In this document: in pieces, positions 34,330 through 43,081 of the stretch
Layout of the letters: each line of letters starts with the position of its first letter
Position numbering within the stretch: the stretch's first letter is position 1
Origin: Caulobacter soli
Lineage (GTDB): Bacteria > Pseudomonadota > Alphaproteobacteria > Caulobacterales > Caulobacteraceae
NCBI RefSeq assembly: GCF_011045195.1
Contig: NZ_CP049199.1
Coordinates: forward strand, 930,001 to 994,000
Reading direction: 5' to 3'
DNA: 64,000 nt
Translations under genes and position numbers: made by a program
Notes under the pieces: generated by a model
Seen by the model: only the letters and a program-made list of their open reading frames with translations
What the model was told of the DNA's origin: nothing
The model's database searches: none

Positions 34330-34346
34330 TTAACGGTCGCCCTTAA
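34330..34346 (-). promoter_or_regulatory. Two TTAAC half-sites upstream of tacA, possible CtrA box
   Basis: On the minus strand GTTAAGG...CGTTAACC places two TTAA half-sites 9 bases apart, about 110 bases before the tacA start. CtrA boxes are TTAA-N7-TTAA, so the spacing is not canonical. CtrA control of tacA is reported for Caulobacter crescentus. Confidence 0.3.
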
Positions 34347-34367
34347 CGCGGTGTGACGATCTGCCCC

Positions 34368-34772
34368 TCAGCCCACGATCCTGCCCGGCGGCACGCGGCG
34401 GACGACGCCGCCGCCGTTCTGGCTGACCAGGCGGGCGTCGATGCGGGTCTCGCCTTCGCGGCCGATGTGGCAGACGCCGACGAAGCGGCTTTTGCGCTGG
34501 GTCTTCTTCTCGATGGTGACGGCCTCGAACTTGACGTCCATGGCGCCCGACAGGTCGGCGCCGTCGGCGTCCATGCGGGTGACGTCGATGTCGTTCAGCG
34601 GCCCGATGGCGAACTTTTCCTTCAGGCGCTCGGTGCAGCTGTGGAAGACCACGACCGTGCGGATGGACTGGGCGAACCAGCCCATCTGCCGGGCGGGCGG
34701 CTTGTCCGCGGCCATCGCCGCCGGCGCGGCGACGAGACCCGCGGCCAGGGCGATGGAAGCGGCCTTGATCAT
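34368..34772 (-). CDS. Hypothetical exported protein
   Basis: The 134-residue product has a signal peptide (MIKAASIALAAGLVAAPAAMAA) and a mature domain with two Cys (FHSCTER and GVCHIG). GAGGG precedes the ATG. No family is recognised. It lies upstream of tacA on the same strand, but the 148-base gap with possible regulatory sites suggests separate transcription. Confidence 0.6.
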   Translation of the reverse strand: MIKAASIALAAGLVAAPAAMAADKPPARQMGWFAQSIRTVVVFHSCTERLKEKFAIGPLNDIDVTRMDADGADLSGAMDVKFEAVTIEKKTQRKSRFVGVCHIGREGETRIDARLVSQNGGGVVRRVPPGRIVG

Positions 34773-34964
34773 CGAATGTCCCTCGTCGACATCCCCAGAG
34801 GGATCCCTCGTCGACCGGCGATATCCTAAGGCGCGACTCGTCGATGCGCCCTTTAATTCGCGGTAATGCTGACGACCCGGGGCGATCCGCCAAGACGGCT
34901 TCGGGACGACTTCTCAGCCGCCGCGATCCGACCTAGCTTCCTCTCAAAGTTGCGTAGGGAGGGG

Positions 34965-35618
34965 ATGATGTTCGTTGGGCACTATGCGGCCGCCCTGGCG
35001 GCGAAGGCCGTCCAGCCCAAGGCCCCGTTCTGGACCTATGTGCTGGGCGCCCAACTGGTGGACGTTGCCTGGGCCGGACTGGTGCTGGCCGGAGTCGAGC
35101 GGATCAGCCTGGACCCGCATCTGCCCGGCAGTCCGCTGGTGCTGTCGTACATCCCCTACACCCACAGCCTGCCCGCCGTGGCGGTCTGGGCGCTGGCGGC
35201 GGGGCTGGCCGCCTATTTCCTGTTGAAGTTGCCGCGCGTGGCGGCCGTGGCCATCGGGCTGGTGGTGCTGTCGCACTGGGGGCTGGATTTCCTGGTCCAC
35301 CGCGCCGACCTGCCGCTGTGGTTCGGTGGTCCCAAGGTCGGGCTGGGTTGGTGGAACGCGCCCGTGCCCGAGCAGGCGCTGGAGATGGGCCTGTTGGCGA
35401 TGGCGGCCGCGGCCTGGGGCTGGCGGCGCGGCCTGCAGGGCCACAGCGGCTGGAGCGCGCCGCTGTTCGTCGTGCTGCTGGTGACCGTGCAACTGGCCAG
35501 CATCCTGGCCCCGCCCACCGGCGGCCCGTCGCAGATGGTGATCGCCTCGCTGTCGGCCTATTTGCTGGCGACCCTGTTCGCATGGCTGATGGACCAGACC
35601 GAACGGCGGGGGCGCTAG
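34965..35618 (+). CDS. Inner-membrane protein with conserved His motifs
   Basis: The 217-residue product has about five to six hydrophobic helices. His residues in MFVGHYAAALAAK, IPYTHSLPA and LSHWGLDFLVHRADLP resemble the pattern of membrane-embedded metal-dependent hydrolases of the YdjM/DUF457 type, but the assignment is tentative. The start at 34965 is supported by AGGGAGGGG upstream; a longer reading to 34866 lacks such a site. Confidence 0.6.
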   Translation: MMFVGHYAAALAAKAVQPKAPFWTYVLGAQLVDVAWAGLVLAGVERISLDPHLPGSPLVLSYIPYTHSLPAVAVWALAAGLAAYFLLKLPRVAAVAIGLVVLSHWGLDFLVHRADLPLWFGGPKVGLGWWNAPVPEQALEMGLLAMAAAAWGWRRGLQGHSGWSAPLFVVLLVTVQLASILAPPTGGPSQMVIASLSAYLLATLFAWLMDQTERRGR

Positions 35619-35677
35619 GCGACGAAACCCCAAGGCCACGATTGCGCGCGTCTTTCGACGGGGCCATATCCCAGGCC

Positions 35678-37468
35678 ATGAACGCGCCCTTCAAGATCGA
35701 CGCCCTGCCCGAGTGGAACCTCGCCGACCTCTATGCCGGTCGCGACGATCCCAGGATCGAGACCGACCTGGCCGCCGCCAAGGCCGCCAATGACGAGCTG
35801 GCCTCGCTGGAGGGGCTGTTCCTCCAGGCCCGGAACGAGCCCGAGCGGCTGGGCGTGCTGCTGGATCGCGGGATCAAGCTGTATGAGCAGGCCACCAACG
35901 GCCTCTGGGGCGTGGGGGCCTATGCGGGGCTGGCCGCCTCGACCGCCCGCGACGACCCGGCCTGGGCCAAGTTCGAGGCCGACCTGCGGGCTCGTTCGTC
36001 CCAGATCGCCTCCGAAAGCCTTTTCTTCTCGCTGGAGCTGAACCAGCTGGAAGACGGCGAACTGGAAGCGGCCTTGCGCGCCCATCCGGCCACCATCCGC
36101 TGGGTTCCATGGCTGCGCCGCCTGCGCCTGTCGCGCCCGCACGAACTGACGCCCGACCTGGAGCGCTACATCGTCGATCGCGGTCCGGCCGTCGCCAACT
36201 GGGTGCGTTTGTACGACGAGACCCTGGCCAAGCTCACGGCCCACGTCGGCAAGGAAAGCCTGACCCTGCCCGAGGCGCTGAACCGCCTGTCCGATCCGGA
36301 CGGCAAGCGCCGCAAGGCCGCCGCCGACGGCCTGGCCAAGGCGTTGGAGGACCGCGCCTCCACGCAAGGGCTGGTGATGAACACCCTGGCCTTCGAAAAA
36401 CAGGTCGAGGACCGCTGGCGGCGCTTCGACAGCCCCGCCCAGTCTCGCCACCTGGCCAACGAGGTCGACGCCGACGCCGTCGACGCCCTGGAGCAGGCGG
36501 TGGTCGAGGCCTATCCGCGCCTGTCGCACCGCTACTACGCCCTGAAGGCCAAGGTCATGGGCCGCAAGACCCTCGACTATTGGGACCGCAACGCCCCCCT
36601 GACCGCCGCGACGCCCAGGAGCTACGACTGGACTCAGGCGCAAGGGATCGTGCTGGAGAGCTTCCAGGCCCTGGCCCCAAAGTTCGCCGACACCGCCCAG
36701 ACCTTCTTCGACCAGCCGTGGATCGACGCGCGTCCGCGCGCGGGCAAGCAGTCCGGCGCCTATTCGCATCCGGTCACCGCCGAGCGGCACCCCTACGTCT
36801 TCATGAACTACATGGGCGAGCGGCGCGACGTGCTGACCCTGGCCCACGAGCTGGGCCACGCCGTGCATCAGACCCTGTGCGCGCCGCTGGGCACCCTGCT
36901 GGCCGACACGCCCCTGACCTTGGCCGAGACCGCCTCGATCTTCGGCGAGGGCCTGGTGTTCGACCGCCTGCTGGCCGAGGCCACGCCGCAGGACCGCATG
37001 GGCCTGCTGGCCGGCAAGATCGAGGACGGGCTCAACACCGTCGTGCGCCAGATCGCCTTCCACCGCTTCGAGCGGCGCTTCCACGAGGCCCGCAAGGACG
37101 GCGAGCTGTCGCCCGATCAGATCGGCCGGCTGTGGCTGGAGGTGATGGGCGAGAGCCTGGGCCCCGCCGTGACCCTGAACGAGGGCTACGAGCACTACTG
37201 GGCCTATGTCAGCCACTTCGTGCACGCGCCGTTCTACGTCTACGCCTACGCGTTCGGCGACTTGCTGGTGCGCGGCCTGATGGAGAGGCGCCGCGAGGAT
37301 CCTGAAGCCTTCGCGCCGCTCTACGAGGACCTGCTGGCCGCCGGCGGCACGCGGACCTATGTCGAAGCGCTCAAGCCCTTCGGCCTGAACCCGCGCGAGA
37401 AGGCCTTCTGGGCCGCGGGTTGCGCTCAGCTGGAACGGCTGGTCGACGAGTTCGAGGCGTTGGTGTGA
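35678..37468 (+). CDS. pepF: M3-family oligoendopeptidase F
   Basis: This cytoplasmic zinc peptidase degrades peptides of roughly 6-20 residues. The 596-residue protein has the M3 zinc motif HELGH (His390, Glu391, His394) in TLAHELGHAVHQ, the downstream Glu ligand in AETASIFGE, and the C-terminal substrate motif HFVHAPFYVYAYAFG. It is a full-length family member. The ATG at 35678 lacks a strong ribosome binding site, but the upstream extension is shadow sequence over the previous gene. Confidence 0.88.
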   Translation: MNAPFKIDALPEWNLADLYAGRDDPRIETDLAAAKAANDELASLEGLFLQARNEPERLGVLLDRGIKLYEQATNGLWGVGAYAGLAASTARDDPAWAKFEADLRARSSQIASESLFFSLELNQLEDGELEAALRAHPATIRWVPWLRRLRLSRPHELTPDLERYIVDRGPAVANWVRLYDETLAKLTAHVGKESLTLPEALNRLSDPDGKRRKAAADGLAKALEDRASTQGLVMNTLAFEKQVEDRWRRFDSPAQSRHLANEVDADAVDALEQAVVEAYPRLSHRYYALKAKVMGRKTLDYWDRNAPLTAATPRSYDWTQAQGIVLESFQALAPKFADTAQTFFDQPWIDARPRAGKQSGAYSHPVTAERHPYVFMNYMGERRDVLTLAHELGHAVHQTLCAPLGTLLADTPLTLAETASIFGEGLVFDRLLAEATPQDRMGLLAGKIEDGLNTVVRQIAFHRFERRFHEARKDGELSPDQIGRLWLEVMGESLGPAVTLNEGYEHYWAYVSHFVHAPFYVYAYAFGDLLVRGLMERRREDPEAFAPLYEDLLAAGGTRTYVEALKPFGLNPREKAFWAAGCAQLERLVDEFEALV

Positions 37469-37493
37469 GGCGCGGCGACGACGTCCCCCTAGG

Positions 37494-37608
37494 TCCTCCC
37501 CCTGTGGGGGAGGTGTCGCCGCAGGCGACGGAGGGGGGAATTTGCCGAGGTGGGATTACTCCCCCCACCGGCGCTTCGCGCCCCCTCCCCCACAGGGGGA
37601 GGGCCTAG
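37494..37608. repeat. Inverted intergenic repeat pair, family A
   Basis: Two complementary arms (each CTCCCCCTGTGGGGGAG plus a CGCCGCAGGCG-type hairpin and GGAGGGGG) fill the gap between the peptidase and the ABC1 kinase genes, from about 37494 to 37608. Hence the kinase ATG directly follows a repeat arm. Confidence 0.8.
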
Positions 37609-38970
37609 ATGGCTCAGGACCCCGAACGCGACCGCCTCTCCGGCCGCCTGACCCGCTTCGCCAAGGTCGGGGCCGGGCTCTCCGGCGCGGCCGTCTCGTA
37701 TGGCGCCAACAGCCTGTTCGGCGGCGACAGCGCCGACGCCCGTAACGCCAAGGCGCTGAGGGCGGCTCTGGGCGGCCTCAAGGGCCCGCTGATGAAGGCG
37801 GCCCAGATGTTCGCCACGGTGCCGGACCTTTTGCCGCCGGAATTCGCCGCCGAGCTGGCCGAGCTGCAGACCAACGCCCCGGCCATGGGCTGGCCGTTCG
37901 TTCGTCGGCGGATGGCCGCCGAGCTGGGGCCGGACTGGGCGGGGAGGTTCCAGAGCTTCGAGCACGAGGCCGCCGCCGCCGCGTCGCTGGGCCAGGTGCA
38001 TCGCGCCGTCGCCCCCGACGGCCGCGCCCTGGCGGTGAAGCTGCAATATCCGGACATGCAGAGCGCCGTCGAAAGCGATCTGGGCCAGCTACGCGCCCTG
38101 ATCGGCCTGTTCAAGCGCATGGACGGCTCGATCGACCCGACCGAGATGATCGTCGAGGTCGGCGACCGGCTGCGCGAGGAGCTGGACTACGAGCGCGAGG
38201 CCAAGCTGATGGCCGTCTATGGCGGCTTCTTCACGGGCCGCGACGACATCCAGGTTCCCCAGCCCGTGCCGGCCCTGTCGACCAAGCGCCTGCTGAGCAT
38301 GACCTGGCTGGAAGGGCGGGGCCTGCTGGCCTTCAAGGACGCGCCGCAGGAAACCCGCGACCGCATCGCCGCCCTGCTGTTCGAGGCCTGGTGGAGCCCG
38401 ATGACCAAGCTGGGGATCATTCACGGCGACCCACATCTGGGGAACTACACTTTCGGCGGTCCCGAGGGGGGCGACGGCGCGGCGCATCTGAATCTGTTGG
38501 ACTTCGGTTGCATCCGCATCTTCCCGCCGCGCTTCGTGGCCGGGGTGGTGCGGCTGTACCGCGCTCTGTCGAACGACGACCGGGCCGAGCAGATCGAGGC
38601 CTATCGCAGCTGGGGCTTTTCCAACCTGACCGACGACCTGGTCGACGTGCTGAACGTCTGGGCGCGGTTCATTTACGGCCCGCTGCTGGACGACCGCGTG
38701 CGCACCGTCGCCGACGACGTGCCGCCCGGCGAGTACGGCCGCCGCGAGGCCTTCAAGGTGCGCCAGGCCCTGAAGTCGGTCGGCGGCGTCGTCATTCCCC
38801 GCGAGTTCGTGTTCATGGACCGCGCCGCCATCGGCCTGGGCGCGGCCTTCCTGCACCTGGGCGCGCGCCATAACTGGAAGGCGCTGTTCGAGCGGTCGCT
38901 GGAGGGCTTCTCGGAAGAGGGCCTGGCCAAGCGGCAAGCGGCGGTGTTGAGCGCGGCTGGAGTATCCTGA
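37609..38970 (+). CDS. ABC1-family atypical kinase (AarF/UbiB type)
   Basis: The 453-residue protein has the ABC1 kinase set: KxGQ-like region GPLMKAAQMFAT, the Ala-rich nucleotide loop AAAAASLGQVHRA, Lys in LAVKLQYP, the ExD-type ELDYEREA, catalytic HGDPHLGNY and the metal-binding LLDFGC. UbiB-type proteins support ubiquinone biosynthesis. No membrane helix is evident at the C-terminus, unlike E. coli UbiB, so it may be a soluble paralogue. It is followed by a TGATG-coupled pirin gene. Confidence 0.85.
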   Translation: MAQDPERDRLSGRLTRFAKVGAGLSGAAVSYGANSLFGGDSADARNAKALRAALGGLKGPLMKAAQMFATVPDLLPPEFAAELAELQTNAPAMGWPFVRRRMAAELGPDWAGRFQSFEHEAAAAASLGQVHRAVAPDGRALAVKLQYPDMQSAVESDLGQLRALIGLFKRMDGSIDPTEMIVEVGDRLREELDYEREAKLMAVYGGFFTGRDDIQVPQPVPALSTKRLLSMTWLEGRGLLAFKDAPQETRDRIAALLFEAWWSPMTKLGIIHGDPHLGNYTFGGPEGGDGAAHLNLLDFGCIRIFPPRFVAGVVRLYRALSNDDRAEQIEAYRSWGFSNLTDDLVDVLNVWARFIYGPLLDDRVRTVADDVPPGEYGRREAFKVRQALKSVGGVVIPREFVFMDRAAIGLGAAFLHLGARHNWKALFERSLEGFSEEGLAKRQAAVLSAAGVS

Positions 38971-39824
38971 TGACTCCTCGCACCCTCAAGCGCCTCCATC
39001 CCGCCCAGCGCGACGACATCGGCGACCTGACCACGCGGCGGCCGCTGCCCGGTCCGGCGATCCCGCAGCTGGATCCGTTCCTGTTCCTCAACCACCACGG
39101 CCCGCAGGTCTACCCGCCGGGCAACCGAGGTCTGCCGTTCGGGCCGCACCCGCATCGCGGCTTCGAGACCGTGACCTTCATCCTGGACGGCGAGCTGTCG
39201 CACCTCGACAGCGGCGGCCATGAGAGCGTCATCGGCCCGGGCGGCGTGCAGTGGATGACGGCCGGCAGCGGCCTGGTCCACGCCGAGCTGTCGCCGGCCA
39301 GCTTCAAGCGGTCGGGCGGACCGCTGGAGATCCTGCAGCTGTGGGTCAACCTGCCCAGCCGGCTGAAGATGACCACGCCGAACTATCTGGGCCTGCAGGG
39401 CGACGCGATCCCCAAGGTCGAGCGAGACGGCGCGACGTTCGAGGTGATCTCGGGCGAGGTCGCGGGCGTCGCCGGGCCGTTCCCGTCGCTGATCGGCATC
39501 GAGATGAGCGTCGCGCGCCTGTCGCCCGGCGGGGCGGTGAACCTGCCGGTGGCCAGGGGCAGGGCGGTGTTCCTCTACGTGGTCTCCGGCGAGATCGTGG
39601 TCGGAGGCCAGGCGGCGCCGAAGTGGAACCTGGTCGAGCTGAACGACGACGGCGACGCGGTGGCGTTCGACAGCCCGACCGGCGCTGTGGTCCTGGTGGG
39701 CCATGCCCAGCCCATCGGCGAACCGATCTTCGCCCACGGGCCGTTCGTGATGAACACCCGCGAGGAGATCATCCAGGCGATCGACGACTACAACGCCGGC
39801 AAGTTCGGGAACGTGCCGGGGTAG
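38970..39824 (+). CDS. Pirin-family protein
   Basis: The 284-residue bicupin has the pirin signature: FLFLNHHGP, then FGPHPHRGFETVTFILDGELSHLDSGG with the iron-binding His/Glu set, and MTAGSGLVHAE. Some pirins have quercetinase activity; others interact with regulators. The start overlaps the kinase stop, so they form an operon. Confidence 0.88.
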   Translation: MTPRTLKRLHPAQRDDIGDLTTRRPLPGPAIPQLDPFLFLNHHGPQVYPPGNRGLPFGPHPHRGFETVTFILDGELSHLDSGGHESVIGPGGVQWMTAGSGLVHAELSPASFKRSGGPLEILQLWVNLPSRLKMTTPNYLGLQGDAIPKVERDGATFEVISGEVAGVAGPFPSLIGIEMSVARLSPGGAVNLPVARGRAVFLYVVSGEIVVGGQAAPKWNLVELNDDGDAVAFDSPTGAVVLVGHAQPIGEPIFAHGPFVMNTREEIIQAIDDYNAGKFGNVPG

Positions 39825-39833
39825 GGGCGTCGA

Positions 39834-40430
39834 TCACCCCTCATATTCCGCTAGCAACGCCTCCAGCCGACGCTGCTCGGGCTTGAGCACCCGGAAGAAC
39901 CGCAGGGCGTTCCAGCCGACGCTGGCGACCAGGGCCACGCCGAACATCAGCAGCATCTGGGTGATGTTGCGCTCGGTCGCCTTGCCCACGGCCTCCAGCT
40001 GGAACACCCCGATCAGCGTCGGCACGATGAACACCGGCATGCTGATCAGGAAGATCCTGAAGCCGACCCGCGCGCGGTGATTGGCGGCCAGCAGGGCCTC
40101 GAGGGTCTGGCGCATCGGCGAGCCGTCATGGGGCGGCCGCTTGGCCAGAACGCTGGCGATCAGCACGGTGGCGATGACCGCCCAGCAGACCCCCAGCATG
40201 GCCAGGCCGCCCCACTCGCGGGCCAGGTCGATGCGGCCGTCCAGGACCGCTTGCCCGGCGACGCCGGTGAAGAAGGTCATGGCCGCGGTCGGGATCAGGG
40301 CCAGCAGCATCTCGCCGCGACGGCGGGTTTTCAGCATCTGCATCAGTTGCTCCATCAGATAGGCCTGGGCCTGGGCGTCGGGGCTGTTGGCCTCCGAGCG
40401 CCAGGCCTGTTCGAGACGGTCAAACTCCAT
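39834..40430 (-). CDS. Membrane protein partner of the ECF sigma factor
   Basis: The 198-residue product has a polar N-terminal helical region (MEFDRLEQAWRSEA...YLMEQLMQMLKTRRR) and about four membrane helices. It overlaps the sigma-factor gene by 11 bases, as anti-sigma factors often do, but has no zinc-finger motif. A role in sequestering the sigma factor is inferred from arrangement. Confidence 0.6.
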   Translation of the reverse strand: MEFDRLEQAWRSEANSPDAQAQAYLMEQLMQMLKTRRRGEMLLALIPTAAMTFFTGVAGQAVLDGRIDLAREWGGLAMLGVCWAVIATVLIASVLAKRPPHDGSPMRQTLEALLAANHRARVGFRIFLISMPVFIVPTLIGVFQLEAVGKATERNITQMLLMFGVALVASVGWNALRFFRVLKPEQRRLEALLAEYEG

Positions 40431-40932
40431 CGCCGTCCTCCTTCACCAGGATCGTCAGCCGGGCGCGCAGGCGGGTCAGGCGCGCGCCGACATTGGTGGG
40501 CGTCAGGCCGTGCAGCCCGGCGATCTCGCCATAGGCCAGGCCGTCCAGCGACAGCAGGATCAGCGAGCGGTCCACCGGCGGCAGGGTGCGGATCGCCGCG
40601 TAGAGCCGCTCCAGCAGGCCCGCCTCGGGCGTGTCCGGGTGATCCAGCCGCAGGGCCAGCTCGGCCGCCACGCCGTCCTGACGCCGCCGTCGCCGGGTCT
40701 CGCCGCGCCGCCAGGTCAGCGCCGCGTTGTGGGCCACGCGGTGGACGAAGGTGGCGTCGGCGGCCTCGCCCCGGAAGCGCGGCCGGGCCTTCCAGAGGGC
40801 CACGGTCAGCTCCTGCATCAGGTCGTGCTGGTCGGCCGGTTCGGCGAAGGCGCGGGCGACCCGGCGCAGGACAGCCAGATGCGGTGTCAGCCACGCCGCG
40901 AAAGCCTCGTCCTCCTGCCGTCCAGCACCCAT
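40420..40932 (-). CDS. ECF-type RNA polymerase sigma factor
   Basis: The 170-residue protein has region 2 (FAEPADQHDLMQELTVALWKARPRF, FVHRVAHNAALTWRR) and region 4 (LPPVDRSLILLSLDGLAYGEIAGLHGLTPTNVGARLTRLRARL). The start at 40932 is chosen because the extension to 41031 is Arg-rich and lacks domain content. The operon with a membrane protein fits a membrane-stress response; the signal is unknown. Confidence 0.8.
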   Translation of the reverse strand: MGAGRQEDEAFAAWLTPHLAVLRRVARAFAEPADQHDLMQELTVALWKARPRFRGEAADATFVHRVAHNAALTWRRGETRRRRRQDGVAAELALRLDHPDTPEAGLLERLYAAIRTLPPVDRSLILLSLDGLAYGEIAGLHGLTPTNVGARLTRLRARLTILVKEDGDGV

Positions 40933-41051
40933 GACCCGCCCCGTTTTCGAAAGGTTAGACGCCGGCCGCCGCGCCGTCCTTACAGCGCGGCCCCGAAACC
41001 TTCCCCAACCGTCACCCTTGCCACGGTTCAAACGACCGTTAGACTTTCCCC

Positions 41052-41531
41052 ATGTCAGACGATCTCACAGGCGCCCAGGCCGCCGCCATTCCCGACGGCT
41101 ACAGCCCGTTGAACTGGTCGCGCGGCTTTGGCCGACAGATAGGGCCGCTGTACGAGCAGCGCACCGGACCGGGCCAGGCGGTGTTGGGCTTCCGGGTCGA
41201 GGAGCACCACGTCAACGGCCTGGGCAATTGCCATGGCGGCATGCTGATGAGCTTCGCCGACATGGCCTGGGGGCGGATCATCTCGCTGCAGAAGTCCTAT
41301 AGCTGGGTCACGGTGCGACTGAACTGCGATTTCCTGTCCGGGGCTCAGCTCGGCGACTTCGTCGAAGGGCGGGGCGAGCTGATCTCCGAGGAGGACCTGG
41401 TCTTCACCGTGCGCGGCCGCATCTGGGTGGGCGAGCGCACCCTGATGACCGGCACGGGGATCTTCAAGGCCCTGGCCCCCCGCGCGCCACGTCCGGGCGA
41501 GATCGCCTATACCGAAACCGCCGGGGCCTGA
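41052..41531 (+). CDS. PaaI-type hotdog thioesterase
   Basis: The 159-residue protein has the hotdog motif [17 protein letters not shown], where the catalytic helix is preceded by a His-Gly-Gly, and the strand [17 protein letters not shown]. Members hydrolyse acyl- or aryl-CoA. The gene lies 4 bases before the alpha/beta hydrolase gene, so they form an operon. Confidence 0.8.
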   Translation: MSDDLTGAQAAAIPDGYSPLNWSRGFGRQIGPLYEQRTGPGQAVLGFRVEEHHVNGLGNCHGGMLMSFADMAWGRIISLQKSYSWVTVRLNCDFLSGAQLGDFVEGRGELISEEDLVFTVRGRIWVGERTLMTGTGIFKALAPRAPRPGEIAYTETAGA

Positions 41532-41535
41532 CGCC

Positions 41536-42456
41536 ATGGCCGACGATCGTCCCGCCCGCGTCTCCCTGCTGGGTCCCTTCCATGGCGAGAGGCCGCCGGC
41601 CCCGGCCTGGTTCGACGCCGCCCTGGCCGTCGCGCCCGAACGCTCGCGCATCCCGGTCGAGGGGGCGCGGATCGAACTGCTGACCTGGGGCGAGGTCGGC
41701 AAGCCGGGCCTGCTGCTCCTGCACGGCAACGGCGCCCACGCCGACTGGTGGAGCTTCATCGCGCCGTTCTTCGCCAAGGACTGGCGGGTGGCGGCGATCT
41801 CGTGGTCGGGCATGGGCGGCTCGGACTGGCGGCCGGACTATTCGGCGCAGCTGTTCGCCGCCGAGATCTTCGCGGCGGTCGAGGCGGCGGGGCTGGAGGC
41901 GGGCGGGGTCAAGCCGATCGTGGTCGGCCACTCGTTCGGCGGCTTTCCCACCCTGCACTGCGCGGCCAACCATCCCGAACGCCTGCGCGGCGCGATCCTG
42001 GTCGACTGCAGCATCCAGCCGCCCGAGAAGCGCTGGACCGGCCCGCCGCCGCGTCCCAACGGCAACCGGGTCTACGCCACGCTGGAGGAGGCCCTGGCCC
42101 ACTTCCGCCTCGCGCCGCCGCAGGGTTGCGAGAACCTCTACATCGCCGACCACATCGCCCGGGGTTCGCTGAAGGGCGTCGACGGCGGCTGGACCTGGAA
42201 GTTCGACCCGGCCATCTGGCAGAGGTTCATCATGCCCGACCTCGGCGCCCTGTTGCCGCGCATCGCCTGTCCGGCCGCCGCGATGTGGGGCGAGCGCTCG
42301 GCCCTGATGCGCGCCGACACCGTGGACTACATGATCCGTGAGATGCCCGACACGGTCCTGCGCGCGATCATACCCGACGCGGACCACCATGTGATGGTGG
42401 ACCAGCCGCTGGCCTTCGTGGCCGGGCTGCGCGGGTTGCTGGCGGGGTGGCCATAA
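41536..42456 (+). CDS. Alpha/beta-hydrolase
   Basis: The 306-residue protein has the fold motifs: oxyanion strand LLLLHGNGAHADWW, nucleophile elbow VVGHSFGGF and the terminal His in IPDADHHVMVDQP. It is a soluble esterase-like enzyme of unknown substrate, paired with a thioesterase. Confidence 0.8.
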   Translation: MADDRPARVSLLGPFHGERPPAPAWFDAALAVAPERSRIPVEGARIELLTWGEVGKPGLLLLHGNGAHADWWSFIAPFFAKDWRVAAISWSGMGGSDWRPDYSAQLFAAEIFAAVEAAGLEAGGVKPIVVGHSFGGFPTLHCAANHPERLRGAILVDCSIQPPEKRWTGPPPRPNGNRVYATLEEALAHFRLAPPQGCENLYIADHIARGSLKGVDGGWTWKFDPAIWQRFIMPDLGALLPRIACPAAAMWGERSALMRADTVDYMIREMPDTVLRAIIPDADHHVMVDQPLAFVAGLRGLLAGWP

Positions 42457-42523
42457 GCCGCACATGGGTCTGTTCCGCCGCTTATTCGTTGGCTAGGCTA
42501 TCGTCACGCTTGGGGGGACGATC

Positions 42524-43033
42524 ATGGCGAAGCCAATCGATGTGGGCGTGAATACGCGCGTCGGACCGCGAACCATCGAGGCGTCGCGTCTCAAGCTCTG
42601 GCTCTATCTGGCCATCAGCCTTGTCTTCGTCGCCATCGGCGTGATGATGGTCCAGGATCCTTCGGCGGGCCTGAAGGGATGGCTCGTCCTGCTCTTCTTC
42701 GGGCTCGGTGTGGCGGCGTTCGTCGTGCTGCTCGTGCGGCCCCAGGTTCTGGACCTGGACACCCAGGGCTTCACGCTTCGGGGAGGCTTCGTCCGCTCTC
42801 CCAAGACGGTGCTCTGGCGCGACGTCGAGCGCTTCTTCGTCTATCGCCTGCCCAGGGGCGGCAAGATGATCGGCTACATGCTCGAGCCCGCCGCCCGCAA
42901 GGATACGGCGCTCAATCGGATCGCGCGAAGCTTTGGGGCCGACGGCGCGTTGCCCAAGGGTTGGCCCGGATCCCCCGAGAAGATGGTCGAGGACCTGAAC
43001 GCCTACCGGCTGTGGGCGCTGGGCGGCCGGTGA
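42524..43033 (+). CDS. STM3941-like membrane protein
   Basis: The 169-residue product has two adjacent membrane helices (LYLAISLVFVAIGVMM and WLVLLFFGLGVAAFVVLLV), then a PH-like soluble domain (FTLRGGFVRSPKTVLWRDVERFFVYRLPRGGKMIGYML), as in the STM3941 family. The function is unknown. Confidence 0.65.
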   Translation: MAKPIDVGVNTRVGPRTIEASRLKLWLYLAISLVFVAIGVMMVQDPSAGLKGWLVLLFFGLGVAAFVVLLVRPQVLDLDTQGFTLRGGFVRSPKTVLWRDVERFFVYRLPRGGKMIGYMLEPAARKDTALNRIARSFGADGALPKGWPGSPEKMVEDLNAYRLWALGGR

Positions 43034-43081
43034 TGCGGCGGGCGGGATGACAACCGCCGGGTCGCCCGCTAAGCCCGTGGC

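Noticed and set aside
35615..37225. Minus-strand frame of 536 codons
   Set aside because: Antisense to the M3 peptidase gene; no motif or ribosome binding site.
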